The notes beneath the pieces were generated by a model that did no database searches, was not told where the DNA came from, and saw only the letters and a program-made list of their open reading frames with translations. Shown here one piece after another: positions 1 to 9,442 of a stretch of 64,000 bases of DNA. This DNA is from Decorospora gaudefroyi. Its lineage: Eukaryota; Ascomycota; Dothideomycetes; Pleosporales; Pleosporaceae. Position numbers and translations under genes: made by a program. The DNA lies in the NCBI GenBank assembly GCA_010015605.1, contig ML975291.1, forward strand, positions 105,674-169,673, read 5' to 3'. Positions within the stretch are counted from its first letter, which is position 1; each line of letters opens with the position of its first letter.

Positions 1-1
1 A

Positions 2-775
2 CGGACAACGGGACGAACGCGACAAGCGTCCTCATCGCCGTTCGCGCCGCCACTCGAAAACCGGCTCAACGGACATGTCCCGCATCTAGACGGCGGGCCC
101 CTGATGCCCGTGTCATTCCCGAGCATGGCTGTGCGTGCACCCGTCCAATACCGCTCTCAAACCGCATCCCACCTGATGACGAAAGTCGCTCCTACACTTG
201 TAGAAAAGTGCGAAGAGCTAGCGGCGGCCTACGAGACCGAACTGCAAGAAAAAGAAGTAGAGTCTTTCGATGCAGAGCGCGTGGTCAAACGCCGACAGGC
301 TGAACTCGAAGCCATACGGAAACAAATGGCCGAACTGCAAAGTTTGAGTAGTGGGTTGCACATTGATATCATGGACGAAACGGCAGACCAACAGCAAGAA
401 GAAGAGCTGCGATTACTCGTCGAAGAAGCAGAGTCGCTCCTTGAGATCGAACAGAAGGTGGAGCTGAGACGACTGTGTAGTAGCACGCCGCAACAGCAGG
501 ATACGAACTCACCGGTCGACGTGAAGGAGAAGATGAGGCTAGCTTTACTACTACATCGCGCCCAGCTAGAGAGGAGAGAGCTTGTCAGAGAAGTAGTGGG
601 AAACCTGAGCGTGGCAGGCATGAGTGAGAAGCAGGGCACGTACAAAAAACTCATTGCCAAAGCGCTGGGCGAGCGGGAAGAAGATGTCGAGTCCATGCTA
701 CCGGAGATATTGCAAGAGTTGGAGGAGGCGGAGACGCAGGAAAGGGCTGAAGGTTTGGATGGCAGCCCAATGTAA
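2..775 (+). CDS. coiled-coil protein, 3' part (5' end outside window)
   Basis: The frame is open from base 2 to the TAA at 773-775 (257 codons). It has no stop before the first ATG at 104, so the gene most likely starts upstream of the window and this is its C-terminal part. The visible protein begins with a Pro/Ser/Arg-rich stretch. It then becomes strongly helical and charged: a heptad-like Glu/Lys/Arg/Leu region around residues 60-155 predicts a coiled coil. The last ~60 residues form a compact Leu/Glu-rich segment (GMSEKQGTYKKLIAKAL, then ESMLPEILQELEEAE). I do not recognise the family. The composition would fit a structural subunit of a kinetochore, nuclear pore or mRNA-processing complex, but that is a guess. 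If ATG 104 were the true start the product would be 223 aa. Confidence 0.6.
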   Translation, partial: RTTGRTRQASSSPFAPPLENRLNGHVPHLDGGPLMPVSFPSMAVRAPVQYRSQTASHLMTKVAPTLVEKCEELAAAYETELQEKEVESFDAERVVKRRQAELEAIRKQMAELQSLSSGLHIDIMDETADQQQEEELRLLVEEAESLLEIEQKVELRRLCSSTPQQQDTNSPVDVKEKMRLALLLHRAQLERRELVREVVGNLSVAGMSEKQGTYKKLIAKALGEREEDVESMLPEILQELEEAETQERAEGLDGSPM

Positions 776-1529
776 TAAGTCTTGTGACTTGGCCGAGGAC
801 AGCCTGAGCTTCCTGCTGGTAGTGGCAGGAGGAGGATAACGAGTTTTCACGACCAAGATGGCAGCTATCTCCTAATGTATATCATGTGTATCTGGCCTAC
901 GTGTCGGTCGAGAGCACTTGGAAGGTGCGTGCCTATCAGAATGATTACGCTCTGTCGCACCTGTAGAATGCAGGATGGTGGTCTCCACACGACTAGTGCG
1001 AGTCACTTGTATCTCGCATCCGCCATGCATGGTGGTCATCTGAAAGCCGTTAAGCCCGCGCAGGCGGCTCGTGGACAGGCGCTGTGATTCGATCACACCT
1101 GGGACTAGGCTATGACGTGATTCTTGTGATGATGCTCGTCATGTCCAGTCTGATAAGAAGTTGTGTGTTTTGGCGACATGGACAGGAGAATTGCAATGTC
1201 TGGTGTGGACATGGACATGGCGGAGAGGAGGCGTGGGCGGGGGACGCGTAGGACGGAGGTATCTTCGCCGCGATTGGACCCTGAGGCTTCGTAAAGCTCC
1301 GGCTTCGCGGGCTACGGCAAGCAGCAGGGGGCTTGGCTGATGGAGTCGGCCAAACACCTAAAGACAGATATCAGCAGCCCCGAACCAAACCAAGCCAGCA
1401 TAGCCTACGCGCACACGCACACGCCCACGCCGCCTAATTCTATTCTTGCATTCCCCACGCGCTGCACTGGTCCCACCCACGCCCACCTGCCACCTGGGCC
1501 TGTCACTCGCTCCGTCAACCAACCACCCT
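776..1529. other. intergenic spacer
   Basis: No supported gene. The short frames here have no coding character. The last ~150 bases before 1530 are C/A-rich with an ACAC/CACGC-rich tract (about 1405-1435), as expected of a fungal 5' leader. An in-frame ATG at 1446 lies in this leader. Confidence 0.5.
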
Positions 1530-3180
1530 ATGCCTGAGTCGATTCCGCTGAGGAAGAAGCCTCCACCGCACCCGCACCCGCGCCCACACGCCAGCCGCGA
1601 GCACCGCAGTACTTCACCCGCCGTCGTCTCTGGTTCCAGCTCGAGACAGCCTTCGCGGTCTTCGTCGCCCTTTGTAGACGCTTCCCAGTTACCACAACAT
1701 CGGAAGAGCAACGGGAAAGGTGTCGCGTTTAAACAGGCCGAGAGTCCGAACCATTCAGACGTCGAGTTTGACGACTGGGATGAGCACGACGCCGCCGCGA
1801 TGCCGTCAGATCTACGACCGTCACTGGACCGCGAGGGCGACCGGCGCGCTCATGCCCCCTTATTAGGGCGGAAGACGGTCGACGACACGGTAGACGACGG
1901 TCTGCTGGGGAGGAGCACACACCATTTCCACGAGCGGGATCCGGAGACTCAGGCGAAATATGAGACGAAGAAGAAGTACACGTATGCCGCCTTTCTCCTT
2001 GCGCTCAGCTTGGTCAGCTTCGCCGTGCAGACGGAGACGGCGGTATACATCCAGCATCAGCTGAAGTGGGAGAAGCCGTACTGCATGCTCTACATGACCC
2101 ATGGCTCGTGGATTGTCCTGTGGCCTGCCACCCTCGTCCTGCTCCGTCTCCAGCACTGGAGCGAGCCCTGGCCGACCTTCTGGCGCCGGCACGTCCAGCT
2201 CCTCCGCCAGACCGCGCTCATGGTCCAGCACCAGACCCTCCACCCCACCCCGCGCCAGACCCAAGTCTCGCCCGTACGCTACATCCTCAAGATGACGGCC
2301 TTCATCACGTGCGCCCTCACACTGGCGGGAGGCAGTTGGTACGTCGCCGTTAACCAAACGACGGCGAGCGACTTGACCGCCATCTACAACTGCTCGGCCT
2401 TCTTCGCCTACGCCTTCAGTATCCCCATTCTCCACGAGAAAGTCCGAACCAGCAAAATCGTCGCCGTAGCCATCGCCATCGCAGGCGTCTTCGTCGTCGC
2501 GTACGGCGACACCTCGCCCGCAAAGCACGGTTCCAAGTCCGGCGGTGGAGCCGGCGGTGACAAGGCGCCTCCCTCGCATGAAGCCGAGAACCGCGCGTTT
2601 GGCAACCTGGTCATTGGCATTGGAAGTGTCTTGTACGGACTCTACGAAGTCTTGTACAAGAAACTGGCCTGTCCTCCCGAGGGCGCGGCGCCGAACAAGG
2701 GCGTTATCTTCGCAAACCTGTTCGGCAGCATGATTGGAGCCTTCACCTTGAGTGTGCTGTGGATACCATTGCCATTCTTGCATTACATGGGCTGGGAGCT
2801 CTTCGAGTTACCCAAAGGAGAGCAAGCGTGGATGATGGCCATCAGCGTCTTGGCAAATGCTAGTATGTCTCTCAACCCTCTTTTGGCTCAAAGCACCGTA
2901 ACTAACATGGAGAACAGCCTTCTCTGGCGCCTTCCTGGCGCTAATCTCGCTCACCTCACCCGTCCTTTCCTCGGTCGCAGCGCTGCTTACCATCTTCATT
3001 GTGGCCATTGTAGACCAGCTTCTTCCTCCACCGCTCAACTCCCCTCTTACACCGGCTGCTATTGTGGGTGGTCTCCTCATCATTGGCGCCTTTATTCTAT
3101 TATCCTGGGCGTCATACAAGGAGATGGATGAGGAGCGGAGACATAAACTTGAAGAGGCGCCTAGTGAGACAGACGATTAA
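1530..3180 (+). CDS. EamA/DMT-superfamily membrane transporter (SLC35F/YML018C-like)
   Basis: Two exons, 1530-2862 and 2918-3180. The 55-bp intron has donor GTATGT, branch ACTAAC and acceptor CAG, and splicing restores a continuous hydrophobic C-terminus (NATFSGAFLALIS). The product is 531 aa. Residues 1-150 are a Pro/Ser/basic disordered cytosolic tail. About ten hydrophobic segments follow, arranged as two five-helix EamA-like repeats, with a Gly-rich loop near residue 335 and an acidic C-terminal tail. Hallmarks include YNCSAFFAYAFSIPIL and the Gly/Ala-rich helix after it. In yeast and animals this branch (YML018C, THI74, SLC35F) comprises vacuolar or Golgi solute carriers of mostly unknown substrate. 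The membrane location is a family inference and no substrate can be read from the sequence. ATG 1530 was chosen because its context and leader look natural; an in-frame ATG at 1446 would add 28 residues. Confidence 0.85.
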
Positions 3181-4299
3181 GATCTACCTCCCAAATACCT
3201 CCCAAATAGGCTGGTCCATCTTTGAATAGGCAACCACCTCAATTGGAGAGTTTTTTTTGTTTGTTAGCGTTGTCACACTTTTCTCTTGTCGGAAGGCACT
3301 TTGTTTCTGCTGCATCTACGCTATTTGTGTATTTGTATATTTGATGCACCGGTTTTTGTTTCTAGCGAACATGCATCCATAGGTAGACGTACACGGGCGT
3401 TTTAGGAGTTTTACATAGGGGGGGGGGGGGGGGTAAACAAAGCCGGCTGGCCCTACCTCTAGATAGAAGGAGAATTTGCATACTCTCTATTGGTTTCTAC
3501 GTCCTCGAACTCTTGATCGTTTGCAAGCGGTGGTGGGGTGTTGTATCTCTCGGATTGGAAAGAAAAACATGTTCCACCAAACATGCAAATACATGTAACG
3601 TTACCACTCTTGTTGCCCGTCGTCATCATCATCATCAAAAGGAAAATACGTGATGATGCGAAAGTAAGTAAGTAAAATATGGAAGTGAGAGAGCCCACTT
3701 GCGAGAAAGGAAAATTGGCGTTACTGAACGCATCGAAACGGTAGAGAGAAGGGATGGGCGGTGGGTTATATAGGTTTGGGTGGGTGGGTGAAAGATCCTG
3801 CTCCACACATGTGGGAATACCCGGGCGGGTGAAAGGCAAAACGCGTCTTGAGCAGCATGTACAGGTTCGTCGTGCGTGATGTCAGTGCGGTTTTGTTTTG
3901 ATGAACTGTGATACTACGGAAAGCAGGAAGGGTGCAGTTGTGCGGAGAATTCTGCCCGTCTATCGTAAGCAGGCGTGGCGACGGCATCTTCACTTATCTG
4001 TATAAGGCTGGAGAAAGCTATTCTGCCTGAATGCGAACGTGCCAAATATCTGGGGTATCGGAGCGATGGCGTTTTTTTGTGCCTGGCTGATCTCCCGCGT
4101 CCGGCACCCTAGGTATCAGTATAGCGATCGGAGAGAATGCTTCGATAGATTGACCGTTTTAATGTGGTGTGGTGAGCATGACGTTCACGGGATCGCGGCC
4201 CGTTTCCTCCACTTTCCATCCATCTCGGACGCTGAGCTCGAAGCTCATGCACACACACATCCTCCACCTAACGACGACCAAGAACGTTGACACGGCATA
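3181..4299. other. intergenic spacer
   Basis: 3' flank of the transporter and promoter region of the PTPA gene. It holds a run of 16 G (3418-3433) and an ATC microsatellite near 3625. No coding region is supported. Confidence 0.5.
3418..3433 (+). repeat. G16 homopolymer
   Basis: Sixteen consecutive G residues about 240 bases past the transporter stop codon. Such runs are length-variable and error-prone in assemblies. Confidence 0.9.
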
Positions 4300-5589
4300 A
4301 TGACACAACCACAATCACAATCGCCGCCTGCAGCCTCCCCACCGCCAGACTTCAGCGCCAAACTCCCGAAGCTCATCCCCCGCAAGCGCGCCCCCACATG
4401 GCGAGATCCGCCGTCTGCCTCTCCCCCGCCAACACCTTCCTTACCTGCGCCACCGAACCTACAGAAGCACGCGTACCTACATCCTTCGAGGCGGATACTG
4501 AGTCCAGAGGACCATGAACTATTTCTCAAGAGCGAGACGTGTACGCTGGTCGAAGCCTTCGTGTTCGGCATCGCAGATTCAGTTCGCGACCGCAGCATCT
4601 CGAGCATAAAAGAGGAAGAAGTCACAGAGACGGTGAAGACAGTCGTACAAATATTATCTGAAGCAGAGAAAGTACAAGAGCAATGTCCACCAGAAGACAC
4701 GGGCTCACGGTTCGGGAACCCAGTCTTCAGGAAGTTCCTCGACAAGATCGAAACTTGGCTACCAAAATGGCATGAGAAACTGGGGTTACGCGACAAGGCA
4801 CAAGTCGACGAGATATCAACCTATCTACACAACGCTTTCGGCAACAAGCGGCGCATCGACTACGGCTCCGGCCACGAACTCAACTTCTTCCTCTGGCTGC
4901 TCTGTCTCAACCGCATCGGAATCCTCCCACCCACCACCTTCCCCGCGCTCGCCCTTGTCGTTCTCCCCGCATACCTCCGCCTCATGCGCCGTGTCCAAGA
5001 ATCGTACTATCTCGAGCCGGCAGGCTCACACGGTGTATGGGGACTGGACGACTACCAGTTCCTGCCCTTCCTGTTCGGCGCAGCGCAGTTGCTCCATCAC
5101 CCTTACATCACGCCCAAGAGCATACACAACGAGCTAGTACTAGAAGAGGAAAGCAAAGAATACCTCTACCTCGACCAAATCGCCTTTGTCAACAGTGTCA
5201 AAAACGTCCAAGGTCTGCGCTGGCACAGCCCCATGCTCGACGACATCAGCTCCGCCAAATCTTGGCTCAAGATCGAATCCGGAATGCGCAAGATGTTCCG
5301 CAAGGAGATTCTAGAGAAGCTTCCGGTTATGCAGCATTTTTTCTTTGGTTCCCTCGTTCCGGCTGTCGAGGGCATGCGGACCGAGGAGGAGGCGGGCTTG
5401 GACTCAGAGGAGGAGGAGGATGAGGGTGGTGAGGTCAAAGTGTTTGATGATGAGACGGGCAAGAGACATGTGCATGCGTCGGCGGGCTGGGGCGACTGCT
5501 GTGGGATTAGGGTGCCGGCTGCGGTTGGGGCTGAGGGGGAGGCGAGGAAGGGGGGTGCGAGGGGGTTGAGGAGGGTGCCTTTTGACTGA
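4300..5589 (+). CDS. serine/threonine-protein phosphatase 2A activator (PTPA, Rrd1/Rrd2 family)
   Basis: Intronless, 429 aa. The PTPA fold spans about residues 65-350. Recognisable family blocks are YGSGHELNFFLWLLCL, YYLEPAGSHGVWGLDDYQFL, LLHHPYITPKSIHNE, FVNSVKNVQGLRWHSPML and the tail motif WGDCCGIRVP. Members are peptidyl-prolyl cis/trans isomerases that bind the PP2A catalytic subunit and make it active. In yeast Rrd1 and Rrd2 share this work in stress, TOR and cell-cycle signalling, in cytosol and nucleus. The proline-rich N-terminus and overall length look closer to fungal activator 2 (Rrd2) than activator 1, but I cannot separate the paralogs with certainty. An acidic linker (DSEEEEDEGG) precedes the Cys-containing C-terminal motif. 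The start is supported because no alternative ATG lies between it and the conserved core and because a C/A-rich leader precedes it. Confidence 0.93.
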   Translation: MTQPQSQSPPAASPPPDFSAKLPKLIPRKRAPTWRDPPSASPPPTPSLPAPPNLQKHAYLHPSRRILSPEDHELFLKSETCTLVEAFVFGIADSVRDRSISSIKEEEVTETVKTVVQILSEAEKVQEQCPPEDTGSRFGNPVFRKFLDKIETWLPKWHEKLGLRDKAQVDEISTYLHNAFGNKRRIDYGSGHELNFFLWLLCLNRIGILPPTTFPALALVVLPAYLRLMRRVQESYYLEPAGSHGVWGLDDYQFLPFLFGAAQLLHHPYITPKSIHNELVLEEESKEYLYLDQIAFVNSVKNVQGLRWHSPMLDDISSAKSWLKIESGMRKMFRKEILEKLPVMQHFFFGSLVPAVEGMRTEEEAGLDSEEEEDEGGEVKVFDDETGKRHVHASAGWGDCCGIRVPAAVGAEGEARKGGARGLRRVPFD

Positions 5590-5833
5590 GATGTGGATAG
5601 GTATGGCATGACATGGACTGGCTCAGTAGAATAGATGGCAACATCATTGCTTGCTCCGGGGTAGGTTGAGAGATAGTCTTACTGTGCAAGCATAGTGATG
5701 AATTGCTAGCAGACCCGAAGATTCCCTAGGACAAGAGCCAACAATCTGCCACTCCTTAGGTACAGTCACTCCTTAATGGTATCATGAACCTCGTATCCCA
5801 TATTTCTCCCTATCCCCATCCGCCCCTCTAACC

Positions 5834-6526
5834 CTACTTCCCAGCCTTCAACTCCCTCTCAATATCCGCCTTGAGATCCTCCGGCTTCTTCATACTAGCC
5901 CACCTCGCCTTAACCTTGCCATCCCTGCCCACCAAAAACTTTTCAAAATTCCACTTCACACGCTTCAGCCCCAACAAGCCCGCCTTTTCATTCTTCAGCC
6001 ACTCAAACGCCGGATCCGCATTCGCTCCATTGACCTATTTCATTTCCAACCCCATCAGCCTCGTTCCCAAGACAAACAAACAAACAAATCAAGATGTTGG
6101 GGGTGGAAGGACAGAGGTTTGGGGGGAGGAAGGGAAAGGGAACAACATACATCAATCTTCCCCAAAACCGGAAAACTAACACCATAATTCTGCTGACAAA
6201 AATTTTGAATCTCATCATTGGAGCCCGGGTCCTGGCCCCCGAATTGGTTGCAAGGGAAGCCGATGATTTCAAAGTCGGAGCCGTGCTTCGTTTTCATTTC
6301 CTTGTACAGTTTCTCCAGCCCTTCGAATTGGGGCGTGAAGCCGCAATTCGAGGCCGTGTTTACTACGAGGACTACTTTGTTGCTGAGGGTTGAGAGCGGG
6401 TAGGGCGTGCCTTTTCCTGGTTGGTGCGGTGGGGGGTTAGTGGGGTGGGTTGGTTGTCTGAAGGAGGGGGGGACGGTACTTACTGTCTTTGGGCTTGAAG
6501 TCGTAAAAGGTGGTTGCGGATGACAT
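5834..6526 (-). CDS. gpx: thiol-type glutathione peroxidase
   Basis: Three exons on the minus strand: 6526-6484, 6416-6151 and 6034-5834. Introns are 67 and 116 bp with GTAAGT and GTATGT donors and CAG/TAG acceptors. The product is 169 aa, normal for the family. It reduces H2O2 and lipid peroxides and, in fungi, usually takes electrons from thioredoxin; yeast Hyr1/Gpx3 is also the peroxide sensor for Yap1. Visible catalytic features are the peroxidatic Cys in NTASNCGFTPQFEGLEKLY (Cys, not selenocysteine), Gln in GFPCNQFGGQ, whose Cys is the usual second redox Cys, and Trp-Asn in VKWNFEKFL. The frame is open in exon 1 up to an in-frame ATG at 6751. That would add a 75-residue basic, Ser/Thr/Arg-rich extension resembling a mitochondrial presequence (see findings). 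Confidence 0.93.
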
Positions 6527-6751
6527 GGTTGTAGAGTAGTGAGGAGGAAGGGGAGGAGCGGGCTGTGAAGAGCGGTGGTGATGTGTGGGTCGGGGCTCGT
6601 AGGACGGTCGTCGTCGTCGTGTGGTGGTGGTTATGTAGGAACAGGTGCTGTGGTGGGTGTAGGTGGAGGGGTGAGCGTTTGTCAAGTGTCGCAGCAGAGC
6701 AGGCCTGATGTTGGTCGCGACACGCGGGGCTGTGCTTCCCGCTCGAATCAT

Positions 6752-7316
6752 GACATGTGATTATCTTAATTCGACTATTCGAGATCCTGCAACGTGCTTA
6801 CTGCCCCAATCCTGATCTGGGCCCCTAGCTGACAAATGGCTTGGAAAAAAAAAGTCCTTCTGCACTTGCGAGTCTGTTTTAGGATCCAGGGTCTGCCACG
6901 GGCTCATTACCTCGGCTTGGGCCGTCGAAACGGACGAAAACACGGTGCGTGGGATGGTGACGTAGGTCCGTACTGGGTCGAGCGGAGGGGTCACGCCGTC
7001 CCGGTGATTTGGACGGCAGAATTTCGTATTCGACCAGAATACGCCGGTACGAGGAAGGTCACGAAAGCACGAGGATGTAGTTACATGACAATGTATGCAT
7101 CGCTGGTGCGGGTCCGATATACAGTCAAAAGTAAAGCTATAAGCATGAAAAGCACCTAACCATCGACAGCAACTCTATGCACGTGACTAACTGTTGCAAT
7201 ACAAGACTGACTTTCTCTAACTAGATCTTCTCCATTACATCCAAATACATACTGACACAAACTCCCCCCAAAAAAAGAAATCCATCTCCATCACAAAAAC
7301 GTTCCTCTCTGTTAAC
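6752..7316. other. intergenic region upstream of the peroxidase gene
   Basis: Holds the promoter of the minus-strand peroxidase gene and the A/C-rich leader-like sequence preceding the small frame at 7317. No other coding region is supported. Confidence 0.4.
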
Positions 7317-7625
7317 ATGGATCAATCTGATATATCAACCAACAACTCATGCCAACATCATGCAATGAGCAGGACATGCAGTCCATTCACCCCTCAAAGA
7401 GGCCGCTGTCGCCGCACCGGCAGACCAGCGATACCCTTCGGCATCCGAGTCCACGGCTGGGACATGTCCTTTGGGGTGTATCCTCGGCCTGTGGGTCCAT
7501 CTAGGAATCATGATCCTTCATCCGCTAGGCTTGCGGGAATCCCATCCTTGGTTCGGAGGACACAGAAAAGTAGAAACGCGTATACGTATGTTAAGAATAG
7601 CAAGGATAGAGATCCGATGCGGTGA
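7317..7625 (+). CDS. doubtful small basic protein
   Basis: A 102-codon ATG frame preceded by a C/A-rich, purine-poor leader (about 7225-7316) of the sort seen before real fungal start codons. The protein is basic and Arg/Ser/Pro-rich, with no signal peptide, membrane segment or recognisable domain. It lies tail to tail with the zinc-finger gene, whose stop is only 57 bases away, so it may simply be 3'-UTR sequence read on the wrong strand. Listed only because of its leader. Confidence 0.2.
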   Translation: MDQSDISTNNSCQHHAMSRTCSPFTPQRGRCRRTGRPAIPFGIRVHGWDMSFGVYPRPVGPSRNHDPSSARLAGIPSLVRRTQKSRNAYTYVKNSKDRDPMR

Positions 7626-7681
7626 TGACAAACCTGCGCCACTGCACCGCGGAATTCTACCGCACGTGGTTTTCGGTTCAT

Positions 7682-9442
7682 TCAGCCGCCGAAGACATCT
7701 CTGTACTGTGTGCAGATATCGTGAAGGCCAACCACTTCCTTGGTCAGTTGGATGTCGTCGCCAAGATCGCTGGGAGTGCTGAGGTTCATCAGCACACCGA
7801 TAATGTGCTGCTTCTTGCTCAGAAAGTCCTTGGTAAGTGCATCGCGACGCTGCTGGCGTTGTTGTTCGGCGGTGAGCTTCGTTACCTTGACGCGCTTCTC
7901 GCCCGTCTCCTCAGCTGGTGCCTTGCGCTTGCGAGATACCGACTTTCGTACGACCTGTCCTTGCGCTGGGGGTGAAGGCTCCGTGGTAGGACCGTCGTAT
8001 TGGTGTACGCGCTTCATGTGGTCGAAGAGGTTGTAGCGGCGGGGGAAGCCGTGGCCGGGTACTGCGCGCTCACAGTCTCTGAAGTGGCAAAGATGGGGCC
8101 TGGCGCCGTGACCGTGCATGCCGTGTGCTTCTCGTTCATGACGGAGAAGGCATGCAGTTGAAGAAAACTGCACGCCGACGCAGGTCTTCTTGTTGCACCG
8201 GAATGGCTTCAGGTGAGAGTCCACATACTTGCTGTGAACAAGGTTAGACGGATTTTAAGCTGTACTGGATATGACGGGGCTTACTCGTAGTTGCACTTCA
8301 GCGATGTTGGCTTGTGGCTGCACCCTGCCTTGCCTTCCTCGGGGCAGTGATATTTGCCATCCTTGTCCGGGCCTTGTTGGTAAAGTGGGTGGCTGCGGGC
8401 GACCTTGGTGCGCTCTTCTTCAAGCTTAGTCTCAGCAGTCTCAGATTGAGACAAGATATCTTCGTTGTCGTCTAGCGACTGAGGTACGGAACCTGAGTGG
8501 GTATCCTCGTTGTCATTCCTTCGTGAGGGTCAGTGACGGTGCTTGGCCCAGGTGGGCGGAAACTTACCTTGAGTCCAACAGTCGTGACTGGTCAACTCCG
8601 TGAGGGAGGTGAACACTGGTGGTGCTGGTTGGAGTTCTGACAAATGCGCTGAAGTTGGCATCGTGCGCCGATGCTCTTCGCGACTCTTCTTGTAGAGTGT
8701 AAGAGCATGAGCTGCGCAGAGCAACAGGACGTTCCGAAGCATCTAGAGAAGCACTGTGCCAGTTTCGCTGAGCGTTCGCGACGTCGAACATCGTGTCATT
8801 CGTCGTGTGGCTTGCGGGCCATGGGGCGAATGCGAACGGGTTGTTCTGGAAGTGCGTCTCGGCCGTAGGCCATTGCGGCGAGCCGTTAGCGGCAGTTGAA
8901 GGAGTAAACCGCGACATGTTCGCTGTCGAGTAATGATTGTAGTCCTGAGCAGTAGAGTAATTAGCATACGTGAGGGGTCCCTCGGTGGCTTCCCAAGCTC
9001 CGGCAGTGGAAGATTGCTGGAGGTGGCTCATGTCCAGGGTTTCTGGAAACACATTGTAGGTATCCGAGCTCAGTGTTGGCGAGTATATGTCGCTGCCAAC
9101 AAACTGGTTGCTCATCCGGTTCCGGCTATTATGGGAGTGTGTCTCTGGGTTCCTGGCTCCGCGCCGGCTGGCGCCACTCTGACTCTGGTATGCGCTATCC
9201 ATGCTGCACTCAGAAGCAGTGTCTTTTGGCTCGAAGAAGTCTGAAGTGTGCATGTCCTGGAATTCTGACGAGAAAGAAAAGTCCGGTGCGGAAACAATCG
9301 TTGTAGGGATCTCCTTTCTCCACTCGGAAATGTAGAAGGCAGGCTCAGGCGGTGAATCGAAAAAAGACTCGCTGAAAACCAAGAGTTAGTACCAAGACTG
9401 TCACGCAGCAAACCTGACGAATAGAAGAAGAGTTTTAGACAT
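7682..9442 (-). CDS. C2H2-type zinc-finger protein (putative transcription factor)
   Basis: Minus-strand model of four exons: 9442-9414, 9371-8568, 8518-8285 and 8231-7682 (538 aa). The last two introns (49 and 53 bp) are clear: GTAAGT and GTAAGC donors, and the frame is kept across both. The N-terminal ~275 residues are Ser/Thr/Gln/Asn-rich and disordered, like an activation region. A zinc-binding module follows, starting at YHCPEEGKAGCSHKPTSLKC and continuing through LKPFRC..C..TACLLRHEREAH and PHLCHFRDC..RRYNLFDHMKRVH. The tail has a basic segment (SRKRKAPAEETGEKRVKV), probably a nuclear signal, and a Gln/Arg helix. The 5' end is uncertain. The large exon is preceded by a TACTAAC...TTTTCAG acceptor, and exon 1 here (MSKTLLLFV) depends on a 42-bp intron. 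Further coding-like exons may lie at 9457-9940. Target genes are unknown. Confidence 0.75.

Noticed and set aside
1863..2783. 306-codon minus-strand frame opposite the DMT transporter
   Set aside because: Antisense shadow of a conserved membrane-protein exon with no recognisable domain.
5824..5836. CTAACCCTA telomere-like word
   Set aside because: A single chance copy overlapping the peroxidase stop; not a telomeric array.
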